Source: an uncultured Clostridium sp.
GTDB lineage: Bacteria > Bacillota > Clostridia > TANB77 > CAG-508
Reading direction: 5' to 3'
NCBI GenBank assembly: GCA_900553015.1
Contig: USBY01000027.1
Location: 1-19,307, forward strand
DNA: 19,307 nucleotides
Shown here: piece by piece, positions 7,171 through 14,684 of the stretch
How the letters are laid out: each line of letters begins with the position of its first letter
How positions within the stretch are numbered: the first letter of the stretch is position 1
Program-made: the position numbers and the translations under genes
Notes under the pieces: model-generated
The model's database searches: none
Seen by the model: only the letters and a program-made list of their open reading frames with translations
What the model was told of the DNA's origin: nothing

Positions 7171-7207
7171 AAGGAGAGTATGTTAATTAATAACATACAG
7201 CAGTATT
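7171..7207 (+). promoter_or_regulatory. rqcH ribosome binding site separated from ATG by a hairpin
   Basis: AAGGAG (7171-7176) is 31 bases from the rqcH ATG, too far for normal initiation. An 8-bp perfect stem (7178-7185 with 7191-7198, loop ATTAA) fills the gap. If folded, the effective spacing is 10 bases. An ATG at 7180 inside the stem also opens a 12-codon frame (MLINNIQQYYGF) ending at 7218, which overlaps the start of rqcH. Confidence 0.5.
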
Positions 7208-8929
7208 ATGGCTTTTGATGGAATAACAACAAAATCAATTTCTTATGAATTACAACATTCTATATTAGGTGGAAAAATAAATAAAATTTTCGAACCGAAT
7301 AAAAATGAAATTTTATTAAGTATATATGCAAATGGTAAGAATTATGCTTTAAACATATGTATAGATTCTAATTTGTATAGAATACATTTAACAACTAATG
7401 CAAAACCTAATCCTTTAAATGCTCCTAACTTTTGCATGTTACTTAGGAAGCATTTAATTGGATATAAAATAAAAGCAATATCTTCTAATGATAATCTAGA
7501 AAGAATTATAAAAATTGAATTAGAAGGATATAACGAATTAAATGATTTAACTACTAAGTATTTAATGGTTGAATTGATGGGTAAACATAGTAATATAATC
7601 TTATTAAATGACAAATTCTTTATTATTGATAGTTTAAGGCATTTAGATACTTTATCTAATTCGCAAAGAGATATTTTACCAGCACATGAATATATCTATC
7701 CAGAAAATAATAAAAATAATTTTTATACCATAAAATCTTCTGAAGAATTTTATAATTTAATTCTAAGAAATAATGTAACAAATTTAACCAATTTCTTAGT
7801 AGAATATTTTACTGGTTTTAGTAAACCATTTATAAAAAATATAATTATAAAACAAAATATAAGAAATACTGATTTTTCAAAAGATGATATTTTAAAAATG
7901 TATGAATATCTTTCTAAAATTCTTAATAACTTAGACAGTAATGAAATATCTTTAATTAAATATTCTAATGAAAAAGGTAAATTAGATTATGTTATAGATT
8001 TAGTACCAAAATCATCTGATTTGGATATCAATTTTTATATTGATGATTTTTATTATAATAAGGAAACAAATAACAATTATGTATCTTACAGAAATAATTT
8101 ATTAAAACTAATCTCTCATATTCTAAAAAAATATTCTTTAAGATTGGAAAGTATTAATAATAAGTTAAAAGAATGTAAAAATAAAGATTTATATAAATTA
8201 TATGGTGAATTAATAACTGCAAATTTATATAAATTTTCTAAGGATTATAATTCTGATAAAGTAGAATTAGAAAATTACTATGATAATAATGTTATTTTAA
8301 CTATTCCTTTAGATAATACGATATCTATTGCTAATAACGCAAAAAAATATTTTAAAAAATATAATAAATTAAAAAACGCTTTAGAAATTGTTACTCTTCA
8401 AAAGAAAGAAACAGAGGAAGAATTGCAATATATAGAAAGTATAATATATGAATTAGAATATGCAAAAGATATTCAAGAAGTTAATGAAATATATAATGAA
8501 ATTAGTGAAAATCCTATTTTTAAAGATTATATACAATCCAATAATAAGACTAACACTAAAAAAGAATCAAATATATCAACACCTAGAGAGTATCATATAG
8601 ATGGTTTTACTGTTCTTGTTGGTAAAAATAATAAGCAAAATGATTATCTTACAACCAAGCTTGCTTCTCCAAACGATATATGGTTTCACACTAAAGATAT
8701 TCATGGAAGTCATGTAATATTAAAAAATCCTTCTGAAAATATATCAAATGATACATTAATAAAATGTGCAAAGCTTGCAGCTTACTATAGTAAGGGTAGA
8801 CTTTCTAGTAATGTACCTGTTGATTATTGTTTTGTAAAATATGTAAAAAAGCCTAACGGAAGTAAGCCTGGAATGGTTATATATACAAATAATAAAACAT
8901 TAAATGTAACCCCATCTATAACCGACTAA
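7208..8929 (+). CDS. rqcH: RqcH / NFACT-family ribosome quality control protein
   Basis: Bacterial homologue of eukaryotic NEMF/Rqc2. It binds stalled 50S-peptidyl-tRNA complexes and recruits tRNA-Ala to add C-terminal alanine tails; older annotations call the family fibronectin-binding protein FbpA. At 573 aa it matches Bacillus RqcH in length. NFACT-N starts with MAFDGITTKSISYEL and contains FCMLLRKHLIG (75-85) and ELMGKHSNIILLN (about 122-134). An HhH-like segment lies near 198-215, a coiled coil at about 385-440, and NFACT-R at about 460-573 with NDIWFHTKDIHGSHVILKN and the KPGMVIYTNNKTLNVTP end. The Asp-Arg pair of Bacillus RqcH (D97/R98), used in tRNA selection, appears here as Glu98-Arg99. 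No intrinsic terminator is obvious before ppaC, which has its own promoter. Confidence 0.95.
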   Translation: MAFDGITTKSISYELQHSILGGKINKIFEPNKNEILLSIYANGKNYALNICIDSNLYRIHLTTNAKPNPLNAPNFCMLLRKHLIGYKIKAISSNDNLERIIKIELEGYNELNDLTTKYLMVELMGKHSNIILLNDKFFIIDSLRHLDTLSNSQRDILPAHEYIYPENNKNNFYTIKSSEEFYNLILRNNVTNLTNFLVEYFTGFSKPFIKNIIIKQNIRNTDFSKDDILKMYEYLSKILNNLDSNEISLIKYSNEKGKLDYVIDLVPKSSDLDINFYIDDFYYNKETNNNYVSYRNNLLKLISHILKKYSLRLESINNKLKECKNKDLYKLYGELITANLYKFSKDYNSDKVELENYYDNNVILTIPLDNTISIANNAKKYFKKYNKLKNALEIVTLQKKETEEELQYIESIIYELEYAKDIQEVNEIYNEISENPIFKDYIQSNNKTNTKKESNISTPREYHIDGFTVLVGKNNKQNDYLTTKLASPNDIWFHTKDIHGSHVILKNPSENISNDTLIKCAKLAAYYSKGRLSSNVPVDYCFVKYVKKPNGSKPGMVIYTNNKTLNVTPSITD

Positions 8930-8955
8930 TTATATACGGAAATACGCTAAATATA

Positions 8956-8984
8956 TTGACTTAAACATAATTTTAGTGTATAAT
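8956..8984 (+). promoter_or_regulatory. SigA-type promoter of ppaC
   Basis: -35 TTGACT (8956-8961), exactly 17 bases, perfect -10 TATAAT (8979-8984). The leader to the ATG at 9078 is roughly 87 bases. Confidence 0.8.
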
Positions 8985-9012
8985 AGTTTATGTAAAGTGT
9001 GATAACAAAAAT

Positions 9013-9039
9013 ATATGCAGAATGTCCATTCTGCTATAT
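9013..9039 (+). other. Leader hairpin upstream of ppaC
   Basis: The stem GCAGAAT/ATTCTGC (9017-9023 with 9028-9034), loop GTCC, is extended by four A-T pairs past one bulged T. It sits mid-leader. No T-tract directly follows, so an mRNA-stabilising element is as likely as an attenuator; no known riboswitch is recognised. Confidence 0.45.
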
Positions 9040-9077
9040 TACTTTTACTTGAATAAATCAAATAAGGAGGAACTCAT

Positions 9078-10004
9078 ATGACAAAAGAAACATTAATATT
9101 TGGACACAAAAATCCAGATACAGACTCTATTACATCTGCATTAGTAATGGAAAATTTAGAGAAAAAATTAGGAAATGAAAATGCAAAAGCTGTTAGATTA
9201 GGAAATGTTAACAAAGAAACTCAATATGTTTTAAAATATCTTGGTATCGAAGCACCAGAATTAATAGAAGATGTAGAAGATAACCAAGACGTTATTTTGG
9301 TTGACCACAATGAAGCTAGTCAAACAGTTGGAAATATATCTAATGCTAAAATATTAAAAGTTGTAGATCATCATACAATGAATTTTGTTGCTCCATACCA
9401 ATTATATTATAGAGCAGAACCAGTTGGATGTACTGCAACAGTTTTATATAAAATGTATAAAGAAAATGATGTAGAAATAGATAAAACTATGGCTACATTA
9501 ATGCTTAGCGCAATCGCTTCTGATACATTAATTTTAAAATCACCAACAACTACAGAAGACGATAAAAAAATCGTTAAAAAACTAGAAGAAATTTCTGGAC
9601 TTGATATTAATGTATATGGTACAGATATGTTAAAAGCAGGTACTGACATTAGCGAGTTTACTCCAGAAGAAATTATAAATATAGATTGTAAATTATTCGA
9701 AAAAGGAAATAAAAAATTTAGAATTGCACAAGTAAATACAGCTGACTTAGATTCTATATTTAAGAATCAATCTTATTTCGAACAAGCAATTGCAAAAGAT
9801 ATCGAAAAAGAAAACTTAGATTTATATGTATTTGCAGCAACAGATATAATTAATTCTAATTCTAAGATTATTTCTTTAGGAAACGATGCACCAGTTGTAG
9901 AAAAAGCTTTTGGTGTTTCTGTTGATAATAATACAGCAATGCTTGAAAACGTTGTTTCTAGAAAGAAACAAATTTTACCAAATATTTTAAATAATTTAGA
10001 CTAA
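9078..10004 (+). CDS. ppaC: Manganese-dependent inorganic pyrophosphatase (family II)
   Basis: Cytosolic enzyme that hydrolyses pyrophosphate to two phosphates, pulling biosynthetic reactions forward. It is a DHH-family protein of 308 aa, matching the compact family II enzymes without CBS/DRTGG regulatory inserts. Metal-site motifs are GHKNPDTDS (His10, Asp14, Asp16), VDHNEASQ (Asp76, His77) and VVDHH (Asp97, His98, His99). The C-terminal DHHA2 domain carries the substrate-binding SRKKQ at 294-298. The start is fixed by AAGGAGG ahead of the ATG. It is a single-gene unit with a strong promoter, leader hairpin and terminator, consistent with steady high expression. Confidence 0.97.
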   Translation: MTKETLIFGHKNPDTDSITSALVMENLEKKLGNENAKAVRLGNVNKETQYVLKYLGIEAPELIEDVEDNQDVILVDHNEASQTVGNISNAKILKVVDHHTMNFVAPYQLYYRAEPVGCTATVLYKMYKENDVEIDKTMATLMLSAIASDTLILKSPTTTEDDKKIVKKLEEISGLDINVYGTDMLKAGTDISEFTPEEIINIDCKLFEKGNKKFRIAQVNTADLDSIFKNQSYFEQAIAKDIEKENLDLYVFAATDIINSNSKIISLGNDAPVVEKAFGVSVDNNTAMLENVVSRKKQILPNILNNLD

Positions 10005-10024
10005 TTTTTGAATGGTCAATTATC

Positions 10025-10057
10025 GTTTTTAAAGAAATCCTAGGCTTCTTTAAAAAC
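10025..10057 (+). other. AT-rich hairpin after ppaC
   Basis: A 12-bp perfect stem (10025-10036 with 10046-10057) has a 9-base loop containing the palindrome CCTAGG. It lies 20 bases past the ppaC stop and ahead of the real terminator. No T-tract follows; it may protect the 3' end. Confidence 0.5.
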
Positions 10058-10076
10058 ATAATTTTAATATATAATG

Positions 10077-10107
10077 AAGGCTACTGAATATAAAATTCAG
10101 TAGCCTT
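10077..10107 (+). terminator. Intrinsic terminator of ppaC
   Basis: A 13-bp perfect stem (10077-10089 with 10095-10107), 5-base loop, followed by TGTTTTA. Confidence 0.85.
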
Positions 10108-10142
10108 TGTTTTATGTATATTACAAAACTATTTACATTTAG

Positions 10143-10175
10143 ATAGGGATTTAAGGAACGTCCCCAAATCCCTAT
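10143..10175 (-). terminator. Hairpin after alcohol dehydrogenase, REP-like
   Basis: A 10-bp perfect stem (10143-10152 with 10166-10175) lies 12 bases past the dehydrogenase stop codon. The minus-strand loop contains GGGGACGTTCCTT, which resembles palindromic repeats I remember from other Bacillota. No T-tract follows, so it may be a repeat element rather than a classical terminator. Confidence 0.5.
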
Positions 10176-10187
10176 TTATTGGCTTAA

Positions 10188-11351
10188 TTACATAGCTTGT
10201 CTATATAATTCTATAAAGTCTTCTCTTGATACATCTCTTGGATTTCCTGGTTTACATGGATCTTCCATTGCTTTATCTGCAAGCATTCCGAAGTCTTCTT
10301 CTTTTGCTCCTACATCTTTTATTGTTTGTGTAATTCCAACTGCTTTAGATAATTCTGATATTTTCCATACAAATGTATTTATAACATCTTGGTCATTTAA
10401 ATGTTCAGCATCTGGTCTTCCAATTCTTACTAATATTTCTCTAAATCTTTGTGCTGTTGCTGGATCTTGTCCATTAAATCTCATAACTGTTGGTAATAAA
10501 ATAGCATTTGCTAATCCATGTGGTGTATCATAAACAGCTCCTAATTGATGTGCCATAGAATGAACAATTCCAAGACCAACATTAGAGAATCCCATTCCTG
10601 CAATATATTGAGCTAATCCCATTTTATCTATTGCATCTTGATTTTTCTCATTAACTGCTGCTGGTAAATTCTCGAATATTAATTCTATAGCTCTCATATG
10701 GAACATATCTGACATTGTATTATGAGCTTTTGTTATATATCCTTCAATTGCATGTGTTAAAGCATCCATACCTGTTGAAGCTGCAATTGATTTTGGTAAT
10801 GTGGACATAAGTTCTGTATCTACAATTGCAACTAGTGGTATATCATGTGGATCAACACATACCATTTTTATTTCTCTTTCTTCATCTGTTATTACATAAT
10901 TTATAGTAACTTCTGCAGCTGTACCATGTGTTGTTGGAAGTGCAATTAATGGCATTCCTTTATTTACAGTATTAGATGCTCCATTTAGTGAAACTATATC
11001 TTCTCTATCTGGGTTTGTCATAACTATAGAAATTCCTTTAGCAGTATCTATACTAGAACCTCCACCTACTGCAACAATTACATCTGCTCCAAATTCTCTA
11101 CAAACTCTTAATCCATCTTTTACATTTGTTACTGTTGGATTAGGTTTTACATCGCTAAATACTGTATATTCTATTCCTGCTTCATCTAATTTATCTGTTA
11201 CTTTTTTTGTTAATCCTATCTCGAATAAAGATTTATCTGTAACAACTAAAACCTTCTTATATCCTCTGTTTTTGATTTCTTCTGGTAAAACCTCCCTTGC
11301 TCCAAATCCAAAATAAGATGTTTCGTTTAATACAAATTTTTCAATACTCAT
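10188..11351 (-). CDS. Iron-containing alcohol dehydrogenase (FucO/lactaldehyde reductase-like)
   Basis: A 387-aa group III metal-dependent alcohol dehydrogenase, NAD(P)-linked and cytosolic, interconverting an alcohol and its aldehyde during fermentation. Nucleotide binding is shown by GGGSSIDTAKG starting at residue 96. Metal ligands match E. coli FucO in spacing: Asp196 and His200 in DALTHAIEGY, His264 in VHSMAHQLG, and His278 in DTPHGLANAILLP. The pattern suggests lactaldehyde reductase or 1,2-propanediol/1,3-propanediol dehydrogenase, but substrate cannot be read from sequence. An earlier ATG (11399) would give 403 aa, but the perfect AAGGAGG just before the ATG at 11351 sets the start here. 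It is last in the pgsA-ligA run, 64 bases after a small gene. Confidence 0.93.
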   Translation of the reverse strand: MSIEKFVLNETSYFGFGAREVLPEEIKNRGYKKVLVVTDKSLFEIGLTKKVTDKLDEAGIEYTVFSDVKPNPTVTNVKDGLRVCREFGADVIVAVGGGSSIDTAKGISIVMTNPDREDIVSLNGASNTVNKGMPLIALPTTHGTAAEVTINYVITDEEREIKMVCVDPHDIPLVAIVDTELMSTLPKSIAASTGMDALTHAIEGYITKAHNTMSDMFHMRAIELIFENLPAAVNEKNQDAIDKMGLAQYIAGMGFSNVGLGIVHSMAHQLGAVYDTPHGLANAILLPTVMRFNGQDPATAQRFREILVRIGRPDAEHLNDQDVINTFVWKISELSKAVGITQTIKDVGAKEEDFGMLADKAMEDPCKPGNPRDVSREDFIELYRQAM

Positions 11352-11415
11352 TTTCTTCCTCCTTAGTTTATTTTTTATATAATTAACTCCTACAAACATA
11401 GGATGTAATTATCTC

Positions 11416-11652
11416 TTATGTGATTTTATATTCTATATCTTCCATAAAAGGAAACATTTCTGCAATTCTTTTATGTGTTATTACAGTTTGCCTTGGTTGT
11501 GGATTTTTAGGATGATCAGATATTAGCTTCTGTGTATAACAATTTTCTGCCGTTTTAAATAATAAATATCTATTTCTTACATATGTGTAATACATTTGAT
11601 ATCCGTCATCTAATTCTTTTTCAAATCTCTCGAATGTATACTTGCCATCCAT
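11416..11652 (-). CDS. Conserved-looking small protein of unknown function (78 aa)
   Basis: I do not recognise this protein. It has no signal peptide or membrane segment, is rich in Tyr and charged residues (DGYQMYYTYVRNRYLLF near 16-32), and has a mixed alpha/beta look. AAGGA lies 7 bases before the ATG. It starts 19 bases after the ligA stop codon and codon use matches its neighbours, so it is very likely a real gene translated from the ligA transcript. The context does not define a role: DNA ligase upstream, alcohol dehydrogenase downstream. Confidence 0.7.
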   Translation of the reverse strand: MDGKYTFERFEKELDDGYQMYYTYVRNRYLLFKTAENCYTQKLISDHPKNPQPRQTVITHKRIAEMFPFMEDIEYKIT

Positions 11653-11671
11653 ATTAAATTCCTTTCTGCAT

Positions 11672-13678
11672 TTATTTCATCATTTCTTCAAATTGTTCTT
11701 CTGTAATTATTTCTACACCTAAGCTTTGTGCTTTTGTTAGTTTACTTCCTGCATCTTCACCAGCTAGCACATAATCTGTTTTCTTAGATACTGAACCAGA
11801 AGTTTTTCCTCCATGTTTTTCGATTAAATCACTTGCTTCTTTTCTTGTAAATTTCTCTAATGTTCCTGTTAATACAAAAGTTTTTCCCTCAAACCTATTA
11901 TCTATGTCTTCACTTTCTAATGCTTCCATATTAACATTTGCTTCCTTTAATCTATTTATTAAATCTATAGTTTGATCTTGTCTAAAGAACTCATATATAC
12001 TATTTGCTGAAATCTCGCCAATATCATCTGTCATGGCTAAACTCTCTAAAGATGCATTCATTAAACTATCCATAGTTTTATATTTTTTTGCTAAAGTTTT
12101 AGCTGCTTTTGTACCTATATGTCTTATTCCTAATGCAGCTATTAGTCTATATAAATCATTATTTTTACTATTGTTTATGGCATCTATTAAATTTTGAGTA
12201 AACTTTTGTCCATTTTTCTTTAATGTTGCGATATCTTCAAATTTAAGAAAATATATATCTGCAATATTGCTTATTAAATTTTTATTTATTAATTGCTCTA
12301 TTATTTTATCTCCAAGACCGTCAATATTCATACAATCTCTAGAAACAAAATGTATAATATTTCTTACTAGTTTTGCAGGACATTCAATTCCAATACATCT
12401 ACTTACTGCTTCTCCTTCTTCTCTTACTACTGGAGCTCCACATACTGGACATACTTTTGGCATTTCAAAAACTTTCTCTGTGCCATCTCTTTTTTTCTTT
12501 TTTACTTCTAGGATTTCCGGAATTACATCTCCAGCTTTTTGAACTACTATTGTATCTCCCACTCTTATATCTTTTTCTTTTATAAAATCTTCATTATGCA
12601 ATGTTGTTTTTGATATTGTAGAACCTGCAACTTTTACTGGCTCTAATATTGCCATTGGAGTTATCGCACCTGTTCTTCCAACTTGGCAAATAATATCTTT
12701 TAACTTAGTCTCTTTTTTCTCTGGTGGATATTTATATGCTATTGCCCATCTTGGAACTTTAGATGTTGTTCCCATTTTCTCTCTTAATTTTAAATCATCA
12801 ACTTTTATAACTGCTCCATCTATTCCAAATGTTAATTCTTCTCTTTCTTCTCCAATTTTATTTATTGCATCTATCGCTTCTGGAATATTATTACATGGAA
12901 TTAAAACTGGGTTTACATTAAAACCTAGTTTTTTTAAGTAATTTAATTCTTCAAAATGCGAATTAAATTCTTTTCCTTCTATTTTTTGTACATTAAATAT
13001 ATAAATATCTAACGGTCTTTTTTTAGTTATTTTTGTATCTAATTGCCTTAATGAACCAGCAGCTGCATTCCTTGCATTTGCAAAAGTTTTTTCTTCATTA
13101 AGTTCCCTTTCTTCATTCATCTTCTCGAATTCTTTTTTACCAATAAATACTTCTCCTCTAACTATAATATTTATTGGTTCTGGAAGCTCTTTTGGAATAG
13201 TTTTTATAGTTTTTAAATTCTCTGTAACATCTTCTCCTACTAAACCATTTCCTCTTGTTGCGCCTCTTACAAATTTTCCATCTCTATACTCTAATGCTGC
13301 AGACAAACCATCTATTTTTGTTTCTACAACAAATTTAACATCCTCTTCTTTAATATTGTTTTCTTTTGCTGCTTTATATACTCTTTCTTTAAATTCTTCT
13401 AACTCTCCAAAAGAAAATATATCTTGAAGGCTTTGTAATGGAACTTCATGTTCTACTTTTTCAAATCCTTCTTTTACGTGTCCACCAACTTTTTGGGTTA
13501 AAGAATCCTTTGTAACTAAATCCGGAAATTCTTTTTCTAGTGCTTTTAATTTATTCATTGTCATATCATATTCATAATCAGATACTTCTGGGTTATCTTC
13601 ATCATAATATTTATTTGCCCATATTTCTAATTGTTTTCTTAATTTTAATATTTCCTCTTTAGCTTTATTTTTTTCCAT
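11672..13678 (-). CDS. ligA: NAD-dependent DNA ligase LigA
   Basis: Essential replicative ligase that seals nicks between Okazaki fragments using NAD+. The 668 aa contain all expected parts. The N-terminal Ia NMN-binding domain includes YYDEDNPEVSDYEYD (24-38). The adenylation domain has the nucleophile Lys121 in ETKIDG and the downstream RGATRGNGLVGEDVTENL. An OB fold follows, with QVGRTGAITPMA. A four-Cys zinc finger (CPVC ... CIGIEC) lies at about 405-430, then helix-hairpin-helix repeats, and a BRCT domain at about 592-668 (FVLTGTL, KTDYVLAGEDAGSK). The ATG lies inside pgsA, overlapping its 3' end by 14 bases, with AGAGGT upstream, so the two are translationally linked. Confidence 0.98.
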   Translation of the reverse strand: MEKNKAKEEILKLRKQLEIWANKYYDEDNPEVSDYEYDMTMNKLKALEKEFPDLVTKDSLTQKVGGHVKEGFEKVEHEVPLQSLQDIFSFGELEEFKERVYKAAKENNIKEEDVKFVVETKIDGLSAALEYRDGKFVRGATRGNGLVGEDVTENLKTIKTIPKELPEPINIIVRGEVFIGKKEFEKMNEERELNEEKTFANARNAAAGSLRQLDTKITKKRPLDIYIFNVQKIEGKEFNSHFEELNYLKKLGFNVNPVLIPCNNIPEAIDAINKIGEEREELTFGIDGAVIKVDDLKLREKMGTTSKVPRWAIAYKYPPEKKETKLKDIICQVGRTGAITPMAILEPVKVAGSTISKTTLHNEDFIKEKDIRVGDTIVVQKAGDVIPEILEVKKKKRDGTEKVFEMPKVCPVCGAPVVREEGEAVSRCIGIECPAKLVRNIIHFVSRDCMNIDGLGDKIIEQLINKNLISNIADIYFLKFEDIATLKKNGQKFTQNLIDAINNSKNNDLYRLIAALGIRHIGTKAAKTLAKKYKTMDSLMNASLESLAMTDDIGEISANSIYEFFRQDQTIDLINRLKEANVNMEALESEDIDNRFEGKTFVLTGTLEKFTRKEASDLIEKHGGKTSGSVSKKTDYVLAGEDAGSKLTKAQSLGVEIITEEQFEEMMK

Positions 13679-14261
13679 CTGTTTTTACCTCTTCTTTAAA
13701 TAAGTCTTTTCCTTTTGCTATATAATCTATACCTGATAGTACAGCTGCAACAACTGATACACTCATTAATATTGTTGTAATAAAGTTATACCACCATGCA
13801 AATCCTGTTAGTCCACCCATAAAGCATTGTGCAAATCCATTTTGATCTACAAAAGCTAAAATTAACGCAAGCATTTGTGTAACAGTTTTTAATTTTCCCC
13901 ATACAGAAGCTGCAATTACTTTACCACCTTTTTCTACAGCAACTAATCTATATCCTGAAACAATAAATTCTCTAAATAATACTATTATAGGAATAATTGC
14001 AGGTAATCTATTATCTTCTACTAATATAAGCATTGCTGCTAAAACTAATATTTTATCTGCAATTGGATCTAAAAATTTTCCAAATGTAGTTATTTGATTT
14101 TTACTTCTCGCTATGTAACCATCTAATTTATCTGTAATTGAGGCTAAGATAAAAATAACATCTATTACAATCCATTTTATATCAAAATTAAAAAATGGTA
14201 TTATTGCCATTATTGGTACTAAAATTATTCTAAATATTGTTAATTTGTTTGGTAAATTCAT
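13665..14261 (-). CDS. pgsA: CDP-diacylglycerol-glycerol-3-phosphate 3-phosphatidyltransferase
   Basis: Integral membrane enzyme that makes phosphatidylglycerol phosphate from CDP-diacylglycerol and glycerol-3-phosphate, the committed step to phosphatidylglycerol and cardiolipin. At 198 aa it is slightly longer than the usual 180-190. The CDP-alcohol phosphotransferase signature DGxxAR(x8)GxxxD(x3)D is intact, starting at LDGYIARSKN, with FGKFLDPIADK completing it. Hydrophobic helices flank it (about 9-28, 31-43, 72-82, 87-105, 125-140, 150-172). GGAGG precedes the ATG. A promoter lies at 14291-14319, and ligA follows with a 14-base overlap, so pgsA leads the operon. Confidence 0.95.
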   Translation of the reverse strand: MNLPNKLTIFRIILVPIMAIIPFFNFDIKWIVIDVIFILASITDKLDGYIARSKNQITTFGKFLDPIADKILVLAAMLILVEDNRLPAIIPIIVLFREFIVSGYRLVAVEKGGKVIAASVWGKLKTVTQMLALILAFVDQNGFAQCFMGGLTGFAWWYNFITTILMSVSVVAAVLSGIDYIAKGKDLFKEEVKTDGKK

Positions 14262-14290
14262 TTGTACTCCCTCCGTTTTTGATATACATT

Positions 14291-14319
14291 ATTATATACA
14301 ATCTATCTTTATTTTTAAA
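14291..14319 (-). promoter_or_regulatory. Promoter of the pgsA-ligA operon
   Basis: Minus strand: -35 TTTAAA (14314-14319), 17-base spacer, perfect -10 TATAAT (14291-14296), about 22 bases before the transcript start region next to the GGAGG. Confidence 0.6.
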
Positions 14320-14347
14320 GTATATTTTTACAATTTATACAATTTAT

Positions 14348-14641
14348 TTATCTAATCGACTTTGTTTTTTCGACAATTTCTACTATATCTGTTATATATT
14401 CACTAATTATTGGTATATTTAATTTAATTATTTTTTGTAAAATTACTATAATTATTGCAGTTACTAATGTTACACCTATACCTATTCCTATCCCCTTCCA
14501 TAATCCAGAAAATAAGTTTCTAAAGATCATTTCTTTTTTATTTCCCATTACCTCAATTAAGTCTATAAATTTATTTTTATTTAGATTATAACTTAAATTA
14601 TCTATTTTCTCTATCAATATTTTAATATCTTTTTCTAACAT
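14348..14641 (-). CDS. DUF5665-type small membrane protein
   Basis: A 97-aa protein with a charged, probably coiled-coil N-terminus (1-40) and one strongly hydrophobic glycine-rich helix (about 46-72, GIGIGIGVTLVTAIIIVILQ), then KLNIPIISEYITDIVEIVE. This pattern matches my memory of the DUF5665 family (function unknown). The ATG at 14641 is preferred over an in-frame GTG at 14653. However, no proper Shine-Dalgarno precedes it: the only G-rich stretch (GGGTGTGTG) is inside a terminator hairpin whose T-tract touches the ATG. Expression therefore depends on read-through, leaderless initiation, or an internal start such as the Met near residue 32. Confidence 0.75.
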   Translation of the reverse strand: MLEKDIKILIEKIDNLSYNLNKNKFIDLIEVMGNKKEMIFRNLFSGLWKGIGIGIGVTLVTAIIIVILQKIIKLNIPIISEYITDIVEIVEKTKSIR

Positions 14642-14676
14642 AAAAACACACACCCAATATTATGGTGTGTGTTTTT
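14642..14676 (-). terminator. Intrinsic terminator after UPF0182 gene, abutting next start codon
   Basis: A 13-bp perfect stem (14642-14654 with 14664-14676), 9-base loop. On the minus strand the 3' arm ends in GTTTTT, directly followed by the ATG of the DUF5665 gene. It lies 8 bases past the UPF0182 stop codon. Confidence 0.8.
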
Positions 14677-14684
14677 TGGAATTT

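Noticed and set aside
11352..11399. Longer start for the alcohol dehydrogenase
   Set aside because: No ribosome binding site; a perfect AAGGAGG precedes the internal ATG, and FucO metal-ligand numbering fits the shorter form.
12267..12585. Two overlapping open frames on the plus strand, one very Leu-rich
   Set aside because: They lie antisense to the ligA zinc-finger region and reflect its codon pattern; no ribosome binding site or family resemblance.
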